Assembly (NCBI GenBank): GCA_033064195.1
Contig: JARBJD010000002.1
Span: 372,001 to 436,000 of the forward strand
Direction of reading: 5' to 3'
Source: Blattamonas nauphoetae
Lineage: Eukaryota > Preaxostyla > Oxymonadida
DNA length: 64,000 bases
Below the pieces are notes generated by a model. That model was not told the origin of the DNA and searched no databases. It worked only from the letters and a program-made list of their open reading frames with translations. The translations under genes and the position numbers were made by a program. The stretch's first letter is position 1. Each line of letters begins with the position of its first letter. This document shows, piece after piece, positions 58,001-64,000 of this stretch.

Positions 58001-59024
58001 GAGGAGGGTCTGGGACGTGATGGCGTGGTGAGTGGTGATTTGAGTGATCTGGTTCTTTATCCAAATTCAAAAGTGAAGAATCCGAGGGACTTGGAAACAT
58101 TTGTTCAAGTTGTGGCTGTAGAAGTTTTGGAGGATATTCACTCCATTGGAAATGTCGTGAATGTGTAGGTGCTGTGAGATTTTGGATAGGAACGCTTCGT
58201 TCGTAAACAGAGACAGGATCTGGAGAATTAACAGAGAGGGGAATGTTAATATGTTGTACCATTGGAAGTGGAATCGTTTTTGTGAGAGAAATTGATGCTA
58301 GATGAAAAATGAGTTCTTTGAAGATTAAGGACAAACTATCCTCCAGGTCAGCATTAATACTAACATGAGAGTAACTTGGATATGAAAAAACTGGAAATAG
58401 AGGGATTTCCACCCAATTGGACTCAGTTATGGTGAAAACAGGATGGAACGGAGGGACTATCATCGTTCCTGCAATCTAAATCGTTGAAATTTGGAAGAGA
58501 AACGGAGTAGAATGAAAAACTGTCAGAAAAAAAGAACCTGAGTTGCGAGGAACAATCGAGCTTGCTTTGGCGTGACGATGTATCCAATTATCGCTGCTGC
58601 AGACGTAATCTCCTTTGCAAGAGGATCCAGTTGTTTCAAATACTCAATTGCATCACTGACAGACGGAAAAACATCAACTTGCGGGATTCCTGCGAGAGAT
58701 ACGAGAGATCGAAAAATAGAGTAGGTTTTTACGGCGTAAAAGAAGGAATCAACGGAACAATGAAGTGAATTCATCAGAAACACGGAAATATATACCTCGG
58801 TGAACTAAGTCTCCTGTCGCAGAGTCAATATAAATGATGGTGGCATCTTTTCTCGTTCGAAGCGATGAAACGAGATACTACAGCAAAATAAGTCGAAAAT
58901 ATCAAAAGAAAGCGGGGTTATTGCGCAGAGTAGAACCAGAAAATGAATGTTGATGAGAAGTACAGACGAATTGAGTCGTTTTTATCTGGTATAGATAATG
59001 TGCTGTGTAGTCAATTGATGACAT
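52086..59024 (-). CDS. SAC9-like phosphoinositide phosphatase with Cys-rich domain
   Basis: Sac-type lipid phosphatase. Four exons: 59024-58968, 58877-58796, 58689-58538 and 58475-52086; introns of 90, 106 and 62 nt; 2226 aa. N-terminus: FYLVSSLRTRKDATIIYIDS and IGYIVTPKQARLFLAT, then FTITESNWVEIPL, matching plant SAC9 (YIIVSLSTRTDTQVIYID; TVTESQWVKISL). SSLNPGTRYQARGLN and GNEMECEVIVW match SAC9 SSLNPGTRYLARGIN and GNEVECEQLVW. Catalytic CX5RT is NCADSMDRT near residue 755 (SAC9 NCADSLDRT), so the nucleophile and Arg are intact. Near 1735-1790 sits a Cys cluster (CLECSECNLYS, CLMCGQTVCKKCL, MCFPCV), a probable zinc-binding module unlike FYVE. Pro-rich and Ser-rich disordered inserts flank the domain. 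The very C-terminus is a beta-rich region of unknown role. Confidence 0.88.
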
Positions 59025-59305
59025 GAGAAAGGCGAAAAGAATGGTCTAACACCACAAAAACACCAGGATCTGTGACCCTGTTTCCAAATTACCTATCTAA
59101 ATCTGATCCCACCATAATATTACTTCCTCAAATGGAGAAGTCTCTAGTTTTCAGAGGGTGATTTGTAACTCTCCATGGTACGGATCTGTCCGCTCATTCG
59201 GATCACGCAAACATGCAAAGGATCCTGAAGTTTAAAATTAAGTTGGATAATTCTTTGATTGTGGTTAGATCGTCATCACCAAGAACAACCTCCTTCCATA
59301 CAAAC

Positions 59306-59548
59306 ATGACAGAATATAACATCAAAGTAATCACTCCAGCTGGAAAAGAGGTTGATATGCCAGTCCAAGAACAATGGACCATCATGGAATTGAAACAACA
59401 CATGTCTCTAAAGTTCATGATCGACTACAACCGCAAGTTTATCACACTTAACGATGTCAAGAAAGATGACAAAACTACGCTGAAAGAGGCAGAAATTTCA
59501 GAGGGCTGCACAATCAAAGTTCTTGACAAAGATCCCGACTGGTATTAA
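59306..59548 (+). CDS. Small ubiquitin-like protein without di-glycine end
   Basis: A single exon codes 80 aa: strand (YNIKVITPAGKEVDMPV), helix (TIMELKQHMSLKFM), and KFITLNDVKKDDKTTLKEAEISEG followed by CTIKVLDKDP. The layout equals a beta-grasp ubiquitin fold of 76 residues (ubiquitin: MQIFVKTLTGKTITLEV, TIENVKAKIQ, TLSDYNI). The C-terminus is DPDWY, so it cannot be conjugated as ubiquitin is; it may be a stand-alone UBL like UBL5 or an adaptor. Start chosen at 59306 since the fold begins there; an in-frame upstream ATG at 59213 would add 31 low-quality residues. It diverges from the SAC9-like gene with a 281-bp gap. Confidence 0.65.
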   Translation: MTEYNIKVITPAGKEVDMPVQEQWTIMELKQHMSLKFMIDYNRKFITLNDVKKDDKTTLKEAEISEGCTIKVLDKDPDWY

Positions 59549-59748
59549 ATTCGACTGTATCTCGCATCCTTGTTGATAATTCCTCCCCTAACTATGACCG
59601 CTCTTCTCTTTTACATTTTTCTTCGAAATACACTTACATCTCGCCTCCAACCTCGACATTTCTCAAAAGGCAACAATCATTGGGGACCATATGTTGTAAC
59701 GTCAATTATCCATTAAAGTCAATAATATACGATCACATCGGTGGAAAG

Positions 59749-60740
59749 TTACACTCTCGGGTCATCTGATCTATGTGAAGTGCTATCACTGTCGGTGTCC
59801 AGCTCCACTTCAACAACCTCTGGCTTATACAAAAAGAGATATTGGAGATGATGTTTATCTGCTGAAGTTCACAATTGGAGGGAGATTACTGTGATCAGTG
59901 TTGAGAAATTGGGTGATTCCTGACTTGATTAATTTGGACCAAACTTCAGGAAGGAAAGAGCTCGCTATCGCTCGAAACCAAGGTGTTAAATCCTTTAACA
60001 ATGAAATTTGAGTACAATTCAGACTTTACGTTCCAGAAATGCTGGTAGTTCGTCAATGGAGATGGCTGTAATCGAATCAACTTCGGCAGGGTTAGGCATG
60101 ATGTTAATTTCCTTTTCTGTCTTAAGAATTAACACATAGTCAACTTAAAAGAGAATGGATGGAAAATTTCAATCATACTTTCATTCTCTGCGAATTGATA
60201 CTGTTTCCCTTGGAGTGTCATTGGAAGAGATTGTGAAAAATATCGAAGCCTTGAAACAAGTGCAAGATCAGAAATAGAGAATGTGTTGATCGGAATTCCC
60301 AATTCGAATTCCATTCTTCTCAGAGCAGCGTGTTTGACTCCTTCAAGAGATGTTATTTTTATATAGTTGAAAAGAAAAAAAACCTAGGCCTGAATCCTCT
60401 TGGTTTTCAGTGGGAATCGAAAAAAGAGGATGGCTACAGCATGTATTAGTCCAGAGAAGGGGGAATGAAGGCTTCATAGAGGCTCTACGTTGGAGGACTA
60501 GTTTATTGGCTTTATCGAACAAAAAAACGCTAAATGCTCGGTGAAGAAGGGTTCGATCACATCCTTCTTTGACAGTATGAGCTTAGACAGAGAGATATCG
60601 TTTTGAAAGATGAGAAGAAATGTGAAAGTCGAACAATCCAATTTGGAGGCATGTCCAATGCAAATGTCGTCTTCATCTAGAAGAATCACTTCTTCACCCA
60701 ATAAGTTAACTTGAACCAGTTCAAGTTCGTTTGCTGCCAT
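59749..60740 (-). CDS. IDI1: Isopentenyl-diphosphate delta-isomerase, type I (Nudix)
   Basis: Interconverts IPP and DMAPP, feeding dolichol and prenyl synthesis. Exons: 60740-60635, 60581-60384, 60340-60179, 60143-60025, 59992-59873 and probably 59823-59749; introns 32-53 nt; 259 aa. Marks: [34 protein letters not shown] (family [12 protein letters not shown]), [10 protein letters not shown] with the catalytic Cys and metal His, [16 protein letters not shown] (VRRAAQRRLKAELGIP), FAENEIDYVLI with the catalytic Glu (GEHEIDYIL), and [14 protein letters not shown] (ITPWFKIIAATFL). All active residues are present. Every intron except none ends in AAG, unlike most genes here. If the last intron is not spliced, the protein stops 240 residues in at 59855; the extra exon adds an acidic tail ([11 protein letters not shown]). 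Confidence 0.93.
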
Positions 60741-60857
60741 TTCTCAAGATCAACCCATGGTCAGTGGTTTTCAAAAAGGAGGGGGAATAATAAAAAGTGT
60801 TTCAAATGAGAACAAGAAGAAAAATAAATGAAAAATCGATCATGAAATGTTTTCGAA

Positions 60858-62332
60858 CTAAAGAGTATTTTTCGTGAATGAGATTTTGATGATTGAACCA
60901 TCCAGTGAACTATTATGCATTTCTGCAAGTGTCCACACTGCCTCTTCCACAGAGCGCATCTGAACGAGTGCCATGGTTTTACCATTGACTGTGTACACGC
61001 GGCATCCCTGCGGAGTCGCAGCAGGGGTGAGATGGTTCACAAGGCTCTCGTTGGTGACGTTTTCCGTGAGATTACTGACGTGAATGACCCACGTTGGCGG
61101 ATAATGGGATTTTCGTGCCACGTTGGAGTGGGCCTGGTAACGGTTGGATTGTGAATTGGAATAATCGCGAATACTCGTGTCGTGAGGATCATTCGACATG
61201 GAGATTGATCGAATTCGTGCAATGTCACAAACAAGACTCTTTCCAAATAGCTTGATTCCTCGAAGATTAGTGACTGCTTGTTGAGCATTGTACGGATCAG
61301 AGAATTCGATGAAAACGGTGTTGGGTTTGTTAGCGAGTGTTTTTATTCGGTAGATAAAGCCATAGTTTGAGAAGATATTAAAAAGATGATCAACAGAAAA
61401 CTTCTCTGAGGGATAATTACCAACAATAATGATTGGATTCTGGGTTTGTTCCCCCATGTTTGGCGGGAATGATTGAGACGGAAGACGGTGCATTCCTGGT
61501 GAAGAAAACAATGGTGGTGACGACAGATGTGTTGGAACTTGAGGGTTTTGAATGTGTATCTGCGGCTCAACGAAAAAATCCCAGGAATGTGCATTATTCT
61601 GATGGACGGTGAGTTCTTGTTGATCGCTAAATTGGATCGTCATCGTACAGCAGTTTGTGAATATATTTCTCCCATTGAGTGCGGTCATAGCCTGGGTTGC
61701 ACATGCTGTTGAACTAAACTGAACAAGAGCATGTAGTCCATGATTATTCTGAAATAGAACAATCTTTTCGACAGTCCCACGATCAGACGATTCGTAAGGA
61801 GAAAACAATGTTGAAATCGTTTCTACTGTGATAGGAAAGAGAACATTGCTGATAGTGACTCGGAGAATCCGATTTTGCGGTTGTTTTTGGGTTGGTTCTT
61901 GGGTTGTAACAGTTAGACTTTGATGGTTCGAAAATCCCGGATAAATAGATGTGTTCCTAGAAGAAAAATGATTGAAAAAGGAAAGAGAAGTATCAAGACT
62001 TGAAAAATAGAAACCTGACACGAGGAGGGAACGTTGTATAGGCACTGATGAATGATTGAGCACTTGATAGGTGAACAAATTGAATAAAGCCCTGGTTCTT
62101 TGATCGAAGAATGAGAACGTTCACGATCGCTCCAAATGGTTCAGCTAATTTCACCAAATCATACTAAATGAAGGGAATGGTGGAAAAGAACTGGTACTTC
62201 CTGAACATCAGCACCGACATTGCGGAAGTGAATAACAGGACTTGGAGGATTTAATTCTCTCTGCTTCTGAGAAGTTGGACCATCATGAACACCTATCATG
62301 TGGGGATGGAAGTGCAGGAAAGATCCAGCCAT
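60858..62332 (-). CDS. Polypyrimidine tract-binding-like protein with four RRMs
   Basis: RNA-binding protein of the PTB/hnRNP L family, which binds pyrimidine-rich RNA and tunes splicing, translation and localisation. Three exons: 62332-62198, 62163-62015 and 61956-60858; introns of 34 and 58 nt; 460 aa. RRM1 about 35-95 (VIHFRNVG, KNQGFIQFV; PTB VIHIRKLP, KNQAFIEM), RRM2 about 123-200 (RILRVTISNVLFPITVETI; PTB LRIIVENLFYPVTLDVL; then NIFTNCCTMTIQFS), RRM3 about 268-340 (PIIIVGNYPSEKFSVDHLFN, RIKTLANKPNTVFIEFSD), RRM4 about 383-460 (WVIHVSNLTENVTNESL). Order and spacing equal PTB. Its start lies 15 bp from the left copy of the inverted repeat, so its 5' leader or promoter overlaps that repeat. 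Confidence 0.87.
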
Positions 62333-62346
62333 GATGATTTCTTATT

Positions 62347-62465
62347 TGAGAGCGTATGGGTGCAACCGACTTAGACATGAACACCAACCACATTAATTTC
62401 ATTGAACATAAAAAACAATATACCGAGAGTGAAATGAGAAAAGGACTCTTATCCGAGAAGAAAAC
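62347..62465 (+). repeat. 119-bp inverted repeat, left copy
   Basis: Matches the reverse complement of 63813-63931 with about three mismatches (roughly 97% identity). Outer end reads TGAGAGCGTATGGGTGCAAC. It lies directly upstream of the PTB-like start codon. Bases ATTT precede it, and ATTT also follows the outer end of the right copy, a possible 4-bp target duplication. Confidence 0.85.
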
Positions 62466-62598
62466 TGAAATATGGTATCGACATGATCCGGACGTTTCTT
62501 CCCAACTCAGCACGAATACAGATTGACCGTCGCATTTTTATGAAGTATCACAGCATAACCCAATGACATAAGAGCACTTTTTCAACCATCACACTGGA

Positions 62599-63689
62599 AT
62601 GGCACGAACATCACGAAGAAGTTCAAACGCAGATCCTTGTCGTGTTCAGGACATGAAACTCTCTTTTCATTTCGGGAAATCATGACACATTAGCGGATAT
62701 GAATCGAACATCAATATAAACTCATCAGCATCCCCTAAATCGGAGTTCAGCGAATGGATCCACTGGATTGCATCACATTCTCCACACCGATCGTTCGATT
62801 TCCCTGTTTGTCGTATTATTTTCATCTATATTCTGAAGGACACCAGATTTATCAAACGATATCTTCAATAAAGTCCAGTCTGAAAGACAACATAAGTCCA
62901 CGAGCAAATTCATGATTTACTTCCGAAAACAATCAGTTTACCGTTCTGAAAAATAGTACATGACGTTGGAGGGTATCTTTCAATCCATATGAGATGGTTT
63001 TTGTTCATTTTTTGGTTTAATCTTTATGATCAGGTGAACGTCTTTTCGAAACAATCGAACCATTTCTGTTTTGCGTCACGTCTCTCGTTGATGGCTCCAT
63101 CAAACTTGATCAAGATTCTTCAATAGCAAGTTCGGACATTTATCTTCAATATACCCGAAGCTCAGACGATTCGATGGAATCGATTAATAGCAATGGTCCG
63201 GACATCATTCGAAATCTTTTCAAGCAACTCTCACGATCAAGATCATCACCCACCAGTCGTCAATTTATTCTGTCCGGATCTAAAAAAGAAGATATTTGAT
63301 GAATCTTTCAAAAAATTTTCCAGAATGACAAAGAATAGAAGACCAAACTAGGACAATCTATCTCACAATGATCTGACCAAGTTCTCAAGAGAAATCAACA
63401 ATTCCTGCTCGAACAGAAAAAAATGACAATAACCATGTCAATGGATCACGTCTGTCTTTTTTTGAGTTTCATTTCGTCAGAATCAGACAGTATTGACAGA
63501 ATTGATGGCATATCTCCTTCGATTGGACTCGTTCACGATTTACCTCGATTCAAAAGTGATGATTCAGATACGTATACATCCCCGACATCATCCACAACAG
63601 TTCAAAATCGATGTAGCCCTGAAATAAAATTTGCACGAAAGAAAGAGGACGGAAAGGATCATCGCCATGATACACCGCTTCTCACTTAA
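62599..63689 (+). CDS. Unknown multi-exon protein lying between the inverted repeats
   Basis: A consistent splice chain gives 228 aa: 62599-62641, 62729-62812, 62847-62872, 62937-62955, 63034-63271, 63382-63449 and 63481-63689, with introns of 87, 34, 64, 78, 110 and 31 nt. The product starts MARTSRRSSNADPC, has SEFSEWIHWIASHSPHRSFD, then FTVLKNSERLFETIEPFLFC and VTSLVDGSIKLDQ, and a Ser/Asp-rich basic tail ending TPLLT. No family is recognised with certainty; 'IEPFLF..VTSLVDGSIKL' faintly recalls the EPFF..ALYD segment of DOCK-type exchange factors, in which case the gene would run on past the window. Coding-like sequence at about 63745-63830 (KDIEVLIDHKNGKNSERIF) supports continuation. Small exons are uncertain. 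Confidence 0.42.
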
Positions 63690-63812
63690 TATCAGCTCGG
63701 AAAAGAGTGAGATGTCGCAAGAGAACCAATTCAAGAAGAATACAACACAATAAAGACATTGAAGTTCTGATTGACCACAAAAATGGAAAAAACAGTGAAA
63801 GGATCTTTGTCT

Positions 63813-63931
63813 GTTTTCTTCTCGGATAAGAGTCCTTTTCTCATTTCACTCTCGGTATCTTGTTTTTTATGTTCAATGAAATTAATGTGGTTGGTGTTAA
63901 TGTCTAAGTCAGTTGCACCCATACGCTCTCA
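63813..63931 (-). repeat. 119-bp inverted repeat, right copy
   Basis: Reverse-complement partner of 62347-62465; the pair encloses 1347 bp. High identity implies recent origin or conversion. Its inner edge abuts coding-like sequence on the forward strand. Both copies hold an open frame (SVFFSDKSPFLISL) facing inward to outward, but this looks fortuitous. Confidence 0.85.
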
Positions 63932-64000
63932 TTTCTGGAAATTGAGAAATGCAAGAGTTCTATATGTCGAAATGACTAACCACTGACAATATTATCAGGG

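Noticed and set aside
62283-62513. The matching open frames in the two inverted repeat copies as a protein family
   Set aside because: They lie on the same repeated DNA, have no start context or splice partners, and the two copies differ at random positions; similarity comes from the repeat itself.
1-64000. CRISPR arrays, tRNA or rRNA genes, prokaryotic operons, virus-like elements
   Set aside because: None was seen; coding features are intron-bearing eukaryotic genes and gaps are too short or lack recognisable RNA folds.

Overview
The window is nuclear DNA of a flagellated unicellular eukaryote with a very compact genome. About 22 protein genes cover nearly all of the 64 kb. Intergenic gaps are mostly 25-280 bp, several gene pairs start back to back within 42-107 bp, and most genes carry spliceosomal introns of 31-125 nt. 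Donors are mainly GTAT, GTTT or GTCT; acceptors are CAG, TAG and, unusually often, AAG. TAA, TGA and TAG all act as stops, so the code is standard. Gene content (flagellar and transition-zone proteins, IP3-receptor-type channel, SAC9-like phosphatase, nucleoporins) fits a protist; the short-intron compact style would suit a metamonad such as an oxymonad, but this is inference. Exon structures here were built by hand from frame continuity, splice sites and family alignment from memory.

Layout. 1-2.5 kb: SRP72 (5' end outside) and ribosomal protein L27, forward. 2.6-6.4 kb: a small AIRIM-like gene diverging from a PDK1-like kinase. 6.6-11.7 kb: Nup155. 11.9-22.6 kb: a giant IP3-receptor-like channel on the reverse strand. 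23-25.5 kb: a small unknown protein and CK2 alpha. 25.6-34.4 kb: a Nup188-like scaffold nucleoporin. 34.5-37.9 kb: WDR36/Utp21, diverging from a cupin-tailed, possibly CENP-C-like gene. 39.5-40.9 kb: NAP1. 41-45 kb: reverse-strand flagellar coiled-coil protein (BBOF1-like), TMEM17/TMEM216-family protein and ALG7. 45.1-47.4 kb: an unknown coiled-coil gene and UBE2W. 47.5-51.9 kb: VPS34. 52-59 kb: SAC9-like phosphatase. 59.3-62.3 kb: a ubiquitin-like protein, IPP isomerase and a PTB-like four-RRM protein. 62.3-64 kb: a 119-bp inverted repeat pair enclosing a small multi-exon gene.

Themes. There is no operon logic, but functions recur: phosphoinositide and calcium signalling (PDK1, VPS34, SAC9-like, IP3R-like), nuclear pore scaffold (Nup155, Nup188), ribosome synthesis and targeting (L27, WDR36, AIRIM-like, SRP72), flagellum (BBOF1-like, TMEM216-like) and chromatin (NAP1, possible CENP-C). 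The least explained pieces are the inverted repeat pair with its enclosed gene, the altered pore of the IP3R-like channel, and the unknown genes at 23.1 and 45.1 kb.
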